DNA from: Thioalkalivibrio sp.
GTDB lineage: Bacteria > Pseudomonadota > Gammaproteobacteria > Ectothiorhodospirales > Ectothiorhodospiraceae
Direction: 5' to 3'
Assembly (NCBI GenBank): GCA_007136145.1
Contig: SLHN01000195.1
Coordinates: forward strand, 1 to 19,321
DNA length: 19,321 bases
The notes below the pieces were generated by a model. The model worked only from the letters and a program-made list of their open reading frames with translations, searched no databases and had not been told where the DNA came from. This document shows positions 1 to 7,806 of the stretch, in pieces; the first letter of the stretch is position 1, and every line of letters begins with the position of its first letter. A program made the translations under genes and the position numbers.

Positions 1-234
1 GATGGGGTTGGTAAGTCCGGCCCACAGGTAAGGGTGAAATGGTGCGGTAAGAGCGCACCGCGCGCCTGGCAACAGTGCGTGGCAGGGTAAACCCCGTCCG
101 GAGCAAGGCCAAATAGGGGTGCCATGATGCTGCCCGCATCGCACCCGGGTAGGCTGCTTGAGGCGCCTGGTGACAGGCGTCCCAGAGGAATGACGGTCCT
201 CGACAGAACCCGGCTTACAGGCCGGCTCCCACCT
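1..234 (+). ncRNA. rnpB: RNase P RNA, type A, 3' portion (5' end outside window)
   Basis: This is the catalytic RNA of ribonuclease P, which trims 5' leaders from pre-tRNAs. The sequence closely follows the 3' part of E. coli rnpB. It shows AGGTAAGGGTGAAA near base 27, GGTAAGAGCGCACCGCG near 46-62, the P15 loop around 84-117 with GGT at 86-88 (the bases that pair with tRNA CCA in E. coli), GGAGCAAGGCCAAATAGGGG at 100-119, GGGTAGGCTGCTTGAG at 148-163, and the 3' strand of P4 with ACAGAACCCGGCTTA at 203-217. By alignment to memory of E. coli rnpB the mature 3' end falls near 234. Roughly the first third (P1 to about P11, including the 5' strand of P4) lies upstream of the window. A short ORF readable inside it is spurious. 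Confidence 0.95.
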
Positions 235-372
235 TTCCCCACGGAACACCGGCGCTACCACGTCGGCAACGCCGGTTCGTGCCTGCAGCTCAAGTGGTCC
301 CTTAACTAACCCATCCAAGGCAACGCTTTTCATGACTTTTCCCGCTTTTCTTGGGGGCAAAGGTTGTGCGCG

Positions 373-403
373 TAAGTGTTTGTGAATGAACGCTTATTTT
401 TTT
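373..403 (+). terminator. Candidate intrinsic terminator between rnpB and mraZ
   Basis: An 8-bp stem (TAAGTGTT at 373-380, AACGCTTA at 389-396, one G-U pair) with an 8-base loop is followed immediately by seven T at 397-403. The form is that of a Rho-independent terminator. The stem is AU-rich and about 140 bases beyond the rnpB 3' end, so its efficiency is uncertain. It would insulate the dcw promoter just downstream from rnpB transcription. Confidence 0.45.
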
Positions 404-422
404 AGGCCTCCGCATTTTTTGC

Positions 423-452
423 TTGACTGACGCCGCGAACCGTACCTATAGT
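423..452 (+). promoter_or_regulatory. Candidate sigma70 promoter of the dcw cluster (Pmra-like)
   Basis: TTGACT at 423-428 matches the -35 consensus in five of six positions. After an 18-base spacer comes TATAGT at 447-452, a five-of-six -10 element. A/T-rich runs at 397-403 and 415-420 lie just upstream, where an UP element would sit. Transcription would start near 459, right at the first MraZ repeat. The position, about 80 bases before the mraZ start, matches the known layout of the mra promoter in E. coli. The assignment rests on motif and position only. Confidence 0.65.
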
Positions 453-460
453 GTCGGAAA

Positions 461-486
461 GTGGGGGAACGTGGGGACGAGTGGGT
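461..486 (+). promoter_or_regulatory. MraZ operator: three GTGGG repeats at 10-base spacing
   Basis: GTGGG occurs at 461-465, 471-475 and 481-485, with exactly five bases between copies, so all three face the same side of the helix. The first copy sits in AAAGTGG (458-464). In E. coli MraZ is known to bind tandem TGGG-type repeats separated by 5 bases and to repress its own promoter. The array lies around the predicted transcription start and ends 17 bases before the mraZ start codon, so bound MraZ would block initiation or escape. Function is inferred from this match. Confidence 0.85.
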
Positions 487-502
487 CCCGTCGAGGCGCT
501 CA

Positions 503-952
503 ATGTTCCGAGGAGTCAGTCAGCTGAGTGTGGACGCGAAGGGGCGAATCGCCGTGCCTGCGCGTTACCGCGACGCGCTGAACGAAAGTTGCCAGGGCCA
601 GCTGGTCGTCACGGTCGATCGGGACGGTTGCCTGCTCCTTTACCCGGCGCCGGAATGGGAGCGGATCGAGCAGTCCCTGATGTCCAGGCCCAACATGAAT
701 CCCCAGGTCCGGAAGCTGCAGCGGTTGTTGGTCGGACATGCCACCGAGTGCGATCTCGACGGGCAGGGGCGCTTGCTCTTGCCGCCACCGCTGCGCGAAT
801 TCGCGGGTTTGTCCAAACGGGTGGTGCTGGTGGGGCAGGGCAACAAGTTCGAAATCTGGGATGACGATACCTGGTCCCGAAATCGCGAGCTCTGGTTTGG
901 GGAGGATGCCGATGACGCACTCAGCGACGCACTTGAATCCATTTCCCTCTGA
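503..952 (+). CDS. mraZ: Transcriptional repressor MraZ
   Basis: MraZ is an AbrB-like (SpoVT/AbrB fold) ring-forming DNA-binding protein that represses the dcw promoter. The 149-residue product matches E. coli MraZ (152 aa) from the first residue, MFRGVSQLSVDAKGR. It has the two family DNA-binding motifs, DAKGR at 11-15 and DGQGR at 86-90, each followed by a PxxxR-type segment. The start at 503 has GAGG at 493-496. An in-frame GTG at 461 would add 14 residues encoded by the operator itself; it lacks homology and a ribosome site, so I reject it. The three GTGGG repeats upstream imply autoregulation. It is the first gene of the cluster and is separated from rsmH by five bases. Confidence 0.97.
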   Translation: MFRGVSQLSVDAKGRIAVPARYRDALNESCQGQLVVTVDRDGCLLLYPAPEWERIEQSLMSRPNMNPQVRKLQRLLVGHATECDLDGQGRLLLPPPLREFAGLSKRVVLVGQGNKFEIWDDDTWSRNRELWFGEDADDALSDALESISL

Positions 953-957
953 GCACC

Positions 958-1887
958 ATGGAGACCACACCGCACATACCGGTGCTGCTCGAGGCAGCCG
1001 TCGACGCGCTTGCGATTCGTTCCGGCGGGAAATACGTGGATGGTACCTTCGGACGCGGTGGTCACAGCAGGGAAATTCTCTCGCGGCTCGGGCCGCGGGG
1101 GGCGTTGCTGGCTATGGATCGCGACCCCGAGGCGCGGAAGGTCGCGGCCGAGTTGGGCACCGATGCGAGGTTCGCTTTCCGACAGGAATGCTTTTCGCAT
1201 ATGGCTGATGTGGTCCGCCAGCATTGGCCAGAGAGTCGGATCTCGGGTGTGTTGCTCGACCTCGGAGTGTCGTCCCCGCAGCTGGATCAGGGGTCGCGCG
1301 GATTCAGTTTTCAACACGATGGCCCGCTGGACATGAGAATGGATCCCGGCGCGGGTATTCCGGCGTCCGAATGGCTCAACAATGCCGATGAAGCAACGAT
1401 TGCCGAGGTCCTCTTCACGCTTGGCGAGGAACGTTTCTCCCGTCGCATAGCGCGCAGTATCGTTGCCGCCCGCCGAATTACCCCGATCACCCGCACTGGT
1501 CAGTTGGCGGACCTGGTGCGGCGCGCCGTACCGCGCGCGGAACCCGGCAAACACCCCGCGACCAGAACGTTCCAGGCTCTGCGCATTCACGTCAACAACG
1601 AACTCGGGGAGCTCCGCGCCTGGCTCGATACCATCCACGATGTGCTGGCCCCTGGGGCTCGGCTGGTCGTGATCAGCTTTCATTCTCTGGAGGACCGACT
1701 GGTCAAGCGGGCCTTTCAAGGGCGTTCCGACGGGCCGCGCTTACCGCGGGGCCTCCCGGTGATTCCGGAAATCGCACGCCCCCGGTTGCGAATGATCGGC
1801 AAACCGATTCGTCCGGGAGCCACGGAGTGCCGGCGAAACCCGCGTGCTCGTTCGGCTGTACTGCGAGTTGCCGAGATGAATGCCTGA
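958..1887 (+). CDS. rsmH: 16S rRNA (cytosine(1402)-N4)-methyltransferase RsmH
   Basis: RsmH (formerly MraW) is a SAM-dependent enzyme that methylates N4 of C1402 in 16S rRNA at the ribosomal P site. The 309-residue product is close to E. coli length (313). Visible motifs are the N-terminal HIPVLLEA segment, the SAM-binding loop YVDGTFGRGGHS at 26-37, the acidic residue in AMDRDPEA (Asp54), DLGVSSPQLD at 101-110, and the downstream RGFSF and GPLDMRM signatures. The C-terminal RLVKRAF and ARSAVLRVAE segments are also typical. It is the second cluster gene. Its TGA shares one base with the ftsL ATG (TGATG), so ftsL translation is probably coupled to it. Its place among wall genes is a conserved feature of dcw clusters. 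Confidence 0.97.
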   Translation: METTPHIPVLLEAAVDALAIRSGGKYVDGTFGRGGHSREILSRLGPRGALLAMDRDPEARKVAAELGTDARFAFRQECFSHMADVVRQHWPESRISGVLLDLGVSSPQLDQGSRGFSFQHDGPLDMRMDPGAGIPASEWLNNADEATIAEVLFTLGEERFSRRIARSIVAARRITPITRTGQLADLVRRAVPRAEPGKHPATRTFQALRIHVNNELGELRAWLDTIHDVLAPGARLVVISFHSLEDRLVKRAFQGRSDGPRLPRGLPVIPEIARPRLRMIGKPIRPGATECRRNPRARSAVLRVAEMNA

Positions 1888-2168
1888 TGCGACTCCTGAC
1901 ACTACATCTGGTGCTGGCAGCGCTTGTCTTCGCCTCGGCAGTGAGTGTGGTCATGGCGCGTCATGAGGCGCGACAGGTGTTTATCGAGCATCAGGCCGTA
2001 CTCGAGGAGCGCGACGCGCTCAACCTGGAGTGGACCCAGCTCCAGCTGGAGCAGGCAACCTGGGCGACCCAGGCCCGAATCGAGACCACCGCGCGCGACC
2101 GCCTGGGAATGATCCGTCTGACTCCGGAGCGCATCGTCTATATCGAGGAAGGCTTGTGGGAGCGCTGA
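1887..2168 (+). CDS. ftsL: Cell division protein FtsL
   Basis: FtsL is a small bitopic inner-membrane protein that forms the FtsQ-FtsL-FtsB complex and helps activate FtsWI at the septum. The 93-residue product begins MRLLTLHLVLAALVFASAVS, a very short cytoplasmic tail with a membrane helix at about 3-22. A periplasmic helix rich in Glu, Gln and Leu follows (about 30-75), as expected for the coiled coil with FtsB. It ends with a conserved-looking DRLGMIRLTPERIVYIE segment. It is shorter than E. coli FtsL (121 aa), mainly because the cytoplasmic tail is minimal. The start was chosen by the TGATG overlap with rsmH; an upstream in-frame start at 1827 would encode a polar Cys-rich extension without homology. 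Sequence conservation is low in this family, so identification relies on topology and position between rsmH and ftsI. Confidence 0.92.
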   Translation: MRLLTLHLVLAALVFASAVSVVMARHEARQVFIEHQAVLEERDALNLEWTQLQLEQATWATQARIETTARDRLGMIRLTPERIVYIEEGLWER

Positions 2169-3874
2169 AGCGGCAGGTGAGCCATTGGCGGCTGAAGGTG
2201 CTCATGGTTGGGCTGGCCGGGATCGCGGCGCTGTTGCTGTTAAGGGCCATGGATCTGCAGGTCTTCAAACAGGATTTTCTTCAGGGGCAGGGTGAGGCGC
2301 GGCAGGTGCGCACGGTCATCGAGCCCGCGTATCGGGGGATGATCACCGACCGCAACGGCGAGCCACTCGCGATATCCGGACCCGTGGAGACAGTCTGGGC
2401 GCATCCTGGAGATCTGTTGGCGGCCGTGGAGCATCTGCCTGGCCTGGCCCGTGTGCTTGATGCCGACCCGGTTGCGCTGCTGGCGCGCCTGGAAAGCCGC
2501 GCGAACCGTGAATTCGTTTATCTTCGGCGCCACCTGCCGCCCGATCAGGCGCGTCAGGTGGCCGCGCTGGATGTGCCCGGTGTCGCACTGATGCGGGAGT
2601 TCCGTCGTTATTACCCTCACGGCGAGGCAGTCGGTCACATCATCGGGTTTACCGATATCGATGAACGCGGTCAGGAGGGCATGGAGCTCGCGTTTGATGG
2701 CTGGCTTTCGGGGCGGCCAGGGTCGAAGCGGGTGTTGCGGGATCGCCACGGACAGCAGATCCGCAATGTCGCCAGCATCCTGCCCGCTCGGGACGGCAAC
2801 GACTTGCGGCTGACGATCGATCAGCGTCTCCAGTACCTGGCCTATCGTGAATTGAAGGGGGCCGTGCAGAAACACGATGCCCGCGGTGGGTCCGCCGTGC
2901 TCGTCGATGCGCGTTCGGGTGACATTCTGGCATTGGTCAACCAGCCGGGTTTCAACCCGAACAATCGCGCACAGTTCAATTCCGGCCTGACTCGCAATCG
3001 GGCAGCGACCGACACTCTGGAACCCGGTTCGGTCATCAAGCCGTTCACCGTCGCGGCGGCGCTGGAATCGGGAACTGTTGCGCTTGACGTGCAACTAGAT
3101 ACCGCGCCCGGAACCATGCGGGTCGGGCGGCATACGGTACGTGATATCCGAAACTTCGGCCGTATCGACCTGACCACACTGCTGTCTCGGTCATCGAATG
3201 TGGGTTCCACCCAGCTTGCCCTCGATACCCCGCCGGCCGATTTCTGGCGCATGTTGCATCAGGCCGGGTTTGGCCGTTCGCTGGGCACCGGGTTGCCGGG
3301 AGAGGTGGGGGGCTTGTTGCGCGATTTCCCGACCTGGCGCCGGGTCGAACTGGCGACCCTGGGTTATGGCTACGGGTTGTCGGTGACACCATTGCAACTT
3401 GCGGCCGCCTACACCGCCTTCGCCAACGATGGCTACCGGATTCCATTGCGGCTGGTGGAGGCAGCGGGTGATGAACGCCAGCCTGAATCGGTGATGCGTG
3501 CCGATACCGCGCGTCAGATCCTGGCGATGATGGAACACGTCACCGGAGCTCAAGGCACCGCGCGGCAGGCAAGGATTCCCGGCTACCGTGTTGCCGGCAA
3601 GACCGGTACCAGCCGCAAGGCCATCGCGGGCGGTTATGCGTCGGATCGATACGTTTCTCTGTTTGTGGGTCTGGCACCGGTGTCCAATCCCAGATTCGTG
3701 ATGGTCGTGGTGATCGACGAGCCCAGTGCGGGCGTGTACTACGGCGGGGCAGTTGCCGCTCCCGTCTTCGCGCAGGTGGTGGAAAGTGCGCTGCGGCTTT
3801 TCAACGAGCCCCCGGACAATCTTGGTGACCGGCGCCTCTGGATGGCACAGCAAGGTGGAGGGCCGCGCTCATGA
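2156..3874 (+). CDS. ftsI: Peptidoglycan D,D-transpeptidase FtsI (PBP3)
   Basis: FtsI is the septum-specific class B penicillin-binding protein that cross-links peptidoglycan with FtsW. The 572-residue product has a short cytoplasmic tail and one membrane anchor (about 14-32), then a PBP-dimer pedestal domain. The transpeptidase domain has all three active-site motifs: SVIK with nucleophile Ser292, SSN at 346-348 and KTG at 482-484. The length is close to E. coli PBP3 (588). I chose the GTG at 2156 because AGGA at 2146-2149 is six bases away and the protein then begins with the basic GALKRQVSHWR segment. Translation from an upstream ATG at 2030 would add 42 residues lying wholly inside ftsL and without homology. 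The gene overlaps ftsL by 13 bases and murE by ATGA. Confidence 0.96.
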   Translation: MGALKRQVSHWRLKVLMVGLAGIAALLLLRAMDLQVFKQDFLQGQGEARQVRTVIEPAYRGMITDRNGEPLAISGPVETVWAHPGDLLAAVEHLPGLARVLDADPVALLARLESRANREFVYLRRHLPPDQARQVAALDVPGVALMREFRRYYPHGEAVGHIIGFTDIDERGQEGMELAFDGWLSGRPGSKRVLRDRHGQQIRNVASILPARDGNDLRLTIDQRLQYLAYRELKGAVQKHDARGGSAVLVDARSGDILALVNQPGFNPNNRAQFNSGLTRNRAATDTLEPGSVIKPFTVAAALESGTVALDVQLDTAPGTMRVGRHTVRDIRNFGRIDLTTLLSRSSNVGSTQLALDTPPADFWRMLHQAGFGRSLGTGLPGEVGGLLRDFPTWRRVELATLGYGYGLSVTPLQLAAAYTAFANDGYRIPLRLVEAAGDERQPESVMRADTARQILAMMEHVTGAQGTARQARIPGYRVAGKTGTSRKAIAGGYASDRYVSLFVGLAPVSNPRFVMVVVIDEPSAGVYYGGAVAAPVFAQVVESALRLFNEPPDNLGDRRLWMAQQGGGPRS

Positions 3875-5367
3875 CCCTTCCGGCCCTGGAGCTTGGATCG
3901 CTCTTGCCCGAGCGGGTGGACCTGCCCGACGTTACCGTACGGAATCTGACCATGGACAGTCATTGCCTCGGGCCTGGGGCGGCCTTCGTTGCCCTCCGTG
4001 GGACCCGGACGCACGGCCTTGCGTACGCTCCGGAGGCCCTGAGCCGGGGTGCGGTCGCCGTGCTCTGGGACGAGAGCGGTACCGCGCCGTGTGAAGACCC
4101 TCGATGCGTGCATGTCCCGCACTTGCGCCGTCGACTTCCCGAATTGGCGCGAAGGCTGTTCGGCGCCTGGCCCCCGGAAAGGCCCTTGATCGCCATTACC
4201 GGTACCGATGGCAAGACCTCGGTCAGTCATCAGATCAGTTTTGCACTCACTCATCTCGGGGTACGCTGCGCGGTGATCGGAACGCTTGGCGTCGGTGCCC
4301 CCGAGATCCTTTCTCCGACCGACCATACAACGCCCGATGTTCTGGAACTGCACCGGCATCTTGCGCAACTGGCCAAGTCGGGTTTCCATGCCGTCGCCCT
4401 GGAAGCCTCGTCGCATGCGCTGACGCAGGGTCGTCTCGACGGTTTGCAGCCCCGCGTCGCCGTGCTAACTCACCTCGGTCGCGATCACCTCGACTACCAT
4501 GGTTCACTCGCCGCCTACGCCGAGGCCAAGGCCAGCCTGTTTCGTCTTCCCGGTCTGCAGGCCATGGTGGTCAACATGGATGACGACCTCGGCCGGCGCT
4601 TGCGGGCCGAGAGCCGCGCGACACCCGATGCGCCGTCATGTTGGACATATGGCATGAGCGAGTCGCCGGATCCGGCGTCGAACGCGCGCCACATCCAGGC
4701 AAGCAATGTCGCCGTATCCGGGGATGGGCTGGCATTCGACGTCCAGATCGGATCCAGCATGGGTCGGGTCAGCGCGCCACTTTTTGGCGTCTTTCAGGTT
4801 GCCAACCTGCTGGCGACTCTGGGTACGTTGCTGGCCCTGGGCCATCCACCTGGCCGGGCGATCTCGGCCTTGAGCGCGGTGCGTGGCGTTCCGGGGCGGA
4901 TGGAACGCTTCACGGTACCCGCCGGACCGGTGCTGGTGGTCGACTATGCGCATACGGCACTCGCTCTGGCATCAGCGCTGCGAGCTCTGCGTCCCCATGT
5001 CACCGGTCGGCTCTGGGTGGTGTTTGGCTGTGGTGGCAATCGCGACCCGGGGAAGCGCCCTGCCATGGGCGCGGTGGCCAGCCGTCTGGCGGATCGTGTC
5101 ATCGTGACCGATGACAACCCCCGTGACGAGCAGCCGGCTGCCATTCGCCGCGCGATCATGGATGGCTGTGTCGGTCCGGCCGCGGTACAGGAGATCGACG
5201 ATCGTGCGACGGCCATCCGGTCCGCGGTTGCCGAGGCCGAGCCAGGTGATGTCATCCTGATCGCCGGCAAGGGGCACGAGACAACCCAGGTGGTTGCTGG
5301 CAAGGAATACCCGTTCAGCGATCGCGAACTGGCCCGGGACCTTGCGTCCAGGAGTGGGCACCGATGA
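3871..5367 (+). CDS. murE: UDP-MurNAc-tripeptide synthetase MurE (meso-DAP adding)
   Basis: MurE is a cytoplasmic ATP-dependent ligase that adds the third stem amino acid to UDP-MurNAc-L-Ala-D-Glu. The 498-residue product (E. coli 495) has the N-terminal UDP-binding domain, the P-loop TGTDGKTS at 110-117, HLGRDHLDYH with the nearby Lys220 in the position of the carbamylated lysine, and DNPR at 415-418. DNPR is the known signature for meso-diaminopimelate rather than lysine, in keeping with a Gram-negative wall. The P-loop has Asp113 where E. coli has Asn; this is conservative and unlikely to matter. Start and stop both sit in ATGA overlaps, with ftsI before and murF after. Confidence 0.97.
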   Translation: MTLPALELGSLLPERVDLPDVTVRNLTMDSHCLGPGAAFVALRGTRTHGLAYAPEALSRGAVAVLWDESGTAPCEDPRCVHVPHLRRRLPELARRLFGAWPPERPLIAITGTDGKTSVSHQISFALTHLGVRCAVIGTLGVGAPEILSPTDHTTPDVLELHRHLAQLAKSGFHAVALEASSHALTQGRLDGLQPRVAVLTHLGRDHLDYHGSLAAYAEAKASLFRLPGLQAMVVNMDDDLGRRLRAESRATPDAPSCWTYGMSESPDPASNARHIQASNVAVSGDGLAFDVQIGSSMGRVSAPLFGVFQVANLLATLGTLLALGHPPGRAISALSAVRGVPGRMERFTVPAGPVLVVDYAHTALALASALRALRPHVTGRLWVVFGCGGNRDPGKRPAMGAVASRLADRVIVTDDNPRDEQPAAIRRAIMDGCVGPAAVQEIDDRATAIRSAVAEAEPGDVILIAGKGHETTQVVAGKEYPFSDRELARDLASRSGHR

Positions 5368-6740
5368 TCGCCATGGAGACCCGCGAAGTCGCCCGGCTGG
5401 TGGGTGGGCAGCTTCATGGAGCGGGCGATGTCCGCATCCATGGAGTGAATACAGATTCACGGAAAAATCTTGAAGGCGCGTTGTTCGTGGCGCTGCGTGG
5501 AGAACGCTTTGACGGGCACGACTTCATCGGCCCGTCGCTCGCTGCCGCGGCGCTTCTGGTCGAAAAGGTGGTGGACGATCCTCGGCCACAGGTGGTGGTG
5601 GCGGACGTTCTGGAGGCGTTGGCAGCTCTCGCCAACGCCTGGCGCGGTCGCTCCCCGGCAAAGGTCGTTGCCCTGACGGGCTCCAACGGCAAGACCACTA
5701 CCAAGGAGATGCTCCGCGCGATTCTGTCCCGGGTCGGAACCGTGCACGCCACCGAAGGGAACCTGAACAATCACATCGGTGTTCCGCTGACGCTGCTCGC
5801 AATGCCGCCGGTAGTCGATTACGCGGTGATCGAAATGGGCGCCAACCACGCTGGCGAGATCGCCCGGCTGACGCGCTGTGCCCGGCCGGATGTTGCCTTG
5901 ATCACCAATGCGGGCCGTGCGCACCTCGAGGGCTTCGGCAGCCTGGAAGGGGTTGCGCGGGCGAAGGGTGAGATCTACGAGGGGTTGCCGGACAACGGTG
6001 GGACTGCCGTGATCAATCGCGACGACCGGTTCGCGGAATACTGGCTTTCCCTGAACCAAGGCCGTCGTTGTTTGGGATTTTCGCTCGAAGGCCGAGGCGA
6101 GATCCAGGGCGTCTGGCACGGGGCGAACCGCATGAGTTTCAGTGTCGATGGAGTACGCCGCGACCTGGTGCTGGCGGCCCCCGGGCGGCACATGGCGCAG
6201 AATGCCCTGGCTGCGGCAGCCGCCGTCAGCGCCCTTGGTTGCGATTCCGCCGTGATTGCGCACGGACTGGAAGCGTGGCGTCCCGTGGCTGGCCGGCTGC
6301 GTTCCTACCGGGACGCGTCCGGTGCACGTGTCTGGGACGACACCTACAACGCTAATCCCGACAGCCTTGCAGCGGCGCTGGACGTTTTGTCCGCCCACCA
6401 GGGGTTGAAGGTCCTGGTTCTGGGCGATATGAACGAATTGGGGAGGGATGGCGCGGCGCTGCATGCCGAGATGGGACAGCGGGTCCGGGATGCGGGTGTG
6501 CAGCGGATGCTCGCGCTGGGAAGCCTGACCCCGGCGGCAGTGGCGGCATTCGGCGCTGGGGCGGCCTGGTTCGCGACCCACGCCGAACTCACCGACGCGC
6601 TGCGAAGCCTGTTGCGGCCGGACACCGTGGTGCTGGTGAAGGGCTCGCGCAGCCAGCATATGGAGGACATCCTCGCTGGGTTTGATCTGCAACCTGTGAG
6701 TGCAGCCGGGGAGGTGGGCGATGCTGTTGACGCTGGCTGA
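5364..6740 (+). CDS. murF: UDP-MurNAc-tripeptide:D-Ala-D-Ala ligase MurF
   Basis: MurF adds the D-Ala-D-Ala dipeptide made by Ddl to UDP-MurNAc-tripeptide, completing the pentapeptide in the cytoplasm. The 458-residue product (E. coli 452) has the substrate-binding N-terminus with VNTDSRK and LFVALRGERFDGHDF, the P-loop GSNGKTTTKE from residue 106, the EGNLNNHIGVPLTLL and EMGANHAGEI signatures, and the C-terminal WDDTYNANPDS and LVLGDMNELG motifs. The start is set by the ATGA overlap with murE. A second ATG three codons in (5373) is possible but the family N-terminus begins MI as here. The gene overlaps mraY by 20 bases, the longest overlap in the cluster. Confidence 0.97.
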   Translation: MIAMETREVARLVGGQLHGAGDVRIHGVNTDSRKNLEGALFVALRGERFDGHDFIGPSLAAAALLVEKVVDDPRPQVVVADVLEALAALANAWRGRSPAKVVALTGSNGKTTTKEMLRAILSRVGTVHATEGNLNNHIGVPLTLLAMPPVVDYAVIEMGANHAGEIARLTRCARPDVALITNAGRAHLEGFGSLEGVARAKGEIYEGLPDNGGTAVINRDDRFAEYWLSLNQGRRCLGFSLEGRGEIQGVWHGANRMSFSVDGVRRDLVLAAPGRHMAQNALAAAAAVSALGCDSAVIAHGLEAWRPVAGRLRSYRDASGARVWDDTYNANPDSLAAALDVLSAHQGLKVLVLGDMNELGRDGAALHAEMGQRVRDAGVQRMLALGSLTPAAVAAFGAGAAWFATHAELTDALRSLLRPDTVVLVKGSRSQHMEDILAGFDLQPVSAAGEVGDAVDAG

Positions 6741-7806
6741 ATACCTTGCGCAGTATCATCGCGGCTTCGCCGTCTTTCAGTATCTGACGCTGCGATCGAT
6801 TCTGGGTGTGGTTACGGCGCTCGTCATCGCGCTGCTGGTCGGTCCCGCCATGATTCGGAGGCTGACCATTCAGAAAATCGGCCAGCAGATCCGCAGCGAT
6901 GGCCCCCAATCCCATCTTTCCAAGGCGGGTACGCCAACGATGGGTGGCGCGCTGATCCTGGTGGCGGTGGCTGTGGCCACATTGCTCTGGAGCGATCTGA
7001 GCAACCGGTTCGTCTGGATCGTACTGCTGACCACGCTCGCGTTCGGGGCCCTTGGCGGTTGGGACGATTACCTGAAACTTCGCTATGGCAACAGCCGCGG
7101 GTTGACGGCCCGCGCCAAGCTGGCCTGGCAGACGGTGTTCGCGATCCTCGCCGCCGTGGTGATCCTGGTTACCGCGCAGTCGCCGGTCGAGACCACCTTC
7201 TTCGTGCCGGTTTTCAAGGAAGTGGAGATTCACCTGGCCTGGTGGTTGTTCATCCCTCTGGTCTGGTTAGTGGTCGTTGGTGCCTCCAATGCCGTCAACC
7301 TGACCGATGGGCTGGATGGCTTGGCGATCATGCCTGCCGTGCTCGTTGCCGGGGCTCTTGGTGTGTTTGCCTATGCGGCCGGCCATTCGATCTTTGCAGG
7401 TTACCTGGGTATCCCCGCCGTTCCGGGGGTCGGGGAGGTCGTGGTCTTCGCTGCAGCCCTGGTGGGCGCCGGCCTCGGGTTTCTCTGGTTCAATGCCTAT
7501 CCCGCGCAGGTGTTCATGGGCGATGTTGGAGCACTTGCGCTGGGGGCGGCCCTGGGCATGCTCGCGATCCTGTCGCGCCAGGAAGTGGTGCTGCTGATCA
7601 TGGGTGGCATCTTCGTGATCGAGACGGTCTCGGTGATGCTGCAGGTCGCCTCGTACAAGCTTACCGGGCGGCGCATGTTCCGCATGGCTCCGATTCACCA
7701 TCATTTCGAACTCAAGGGGTGGCCAGAGCCTCGAGTGATCGTGCGTTTCTGGATCCTGACCGTGGTGTTCGTTCTGATCGGACTGGCGACGCTGAAGATC
7801 CGATGA
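6721..7806 (+). CDS. mraY: Phospho-N-acetylmuramoyl-pentapeptide transferase MraY
   Basis: MraY is the polytopic inner-membrane enzyme that transfers phospho-MurNAc-pentapeptide to undecaprenyl phosphate to give lipid I. The 361-residue product matches E. coli length (360) and has about ten hydrophobic segments. Key features are the SKAGTPTMGG loop, the Mg-binding pair Asp115-Asp116 in GGWDDYLK, NLTDGLDGLA (Asp196, Asp199), VFMGDVGALALG (Asp268), and the histidine loop MAPIHHHFELKGW. The ATG at 6721 is preceded by the strong ribosome site GGGGAGGTG (6708-6716), which lies inside murF. An upstream GTG at 6700 would add seven residues and has no such site. The gene is joined to murD by ATGA. 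Confidence 0.97.
   Translation: MLLTLAEYLAQYHRGFAVFQYLTLRSILGVVTALVIALLVGPAMIRRLTIQKIGQQIRSDGPQSHLSKAGTPTMGGALILVAVAVATLLWSDLSNRFVWIVLLTTLAFGALGGWDDYLKLRYGNSRGLTARAKLAWQTVFAILAAVVILVTAQSPVETTFFVPVFKEVEIHLAWWLFIPLVWLVVVGASNAVNLTDGLDGLAIMPAVLVAGALGVFAYAAGHSIFAGYLGIPAVPGVGEVVVFAAALVGAGLGFLWFNAYPAQVFMGDVGALALGAALGMLAILSRQEVVLLIMGGIFVIETVSVMLQVASYKLTGRRMFRMAPIHHHFELKGWPEPRVIVRFWILTVVFVLIGLATLKIR

Noticed and set aside
248..276. Inverted repeat ACCGGCG/CGCCGGT after rnpB as a terminator
   Set aside because: The loop is 15 bases and no T-run follows; the hairpin at 373-403 is a better candidate.
124..309. 61-residue plus-strand ORF at the window start
   Set aside because: It lies mostly inside conserved rnpB sequence, and the codons follow RNA structure rather than a protein.
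461..502. Upstream GTG start for mraZ
   Set aside because: The added residues are encoded by the GTGGG repeats, have no MraZ homology and no ribosome site.
640..1719. Minus-strand open frame of 359 codons over mraZ and rsmH
   Set aside because: It is a shadow in GC-rich DNA opposite two clear genes, with no recognisable domain.
5457..6692. Minus-strand open frame of 411 codons opposite murF
   Set aside because: It is rich in Arg, Gln, His and Pro, has no domain and lies wholly antisense to a conserved gene.
7059..7802. Long upstream extension of murD inside mraY
   Set aside because: This is chance openness of a high-GC frame; MurD homology and the ATGA overlap both begin at 7803.
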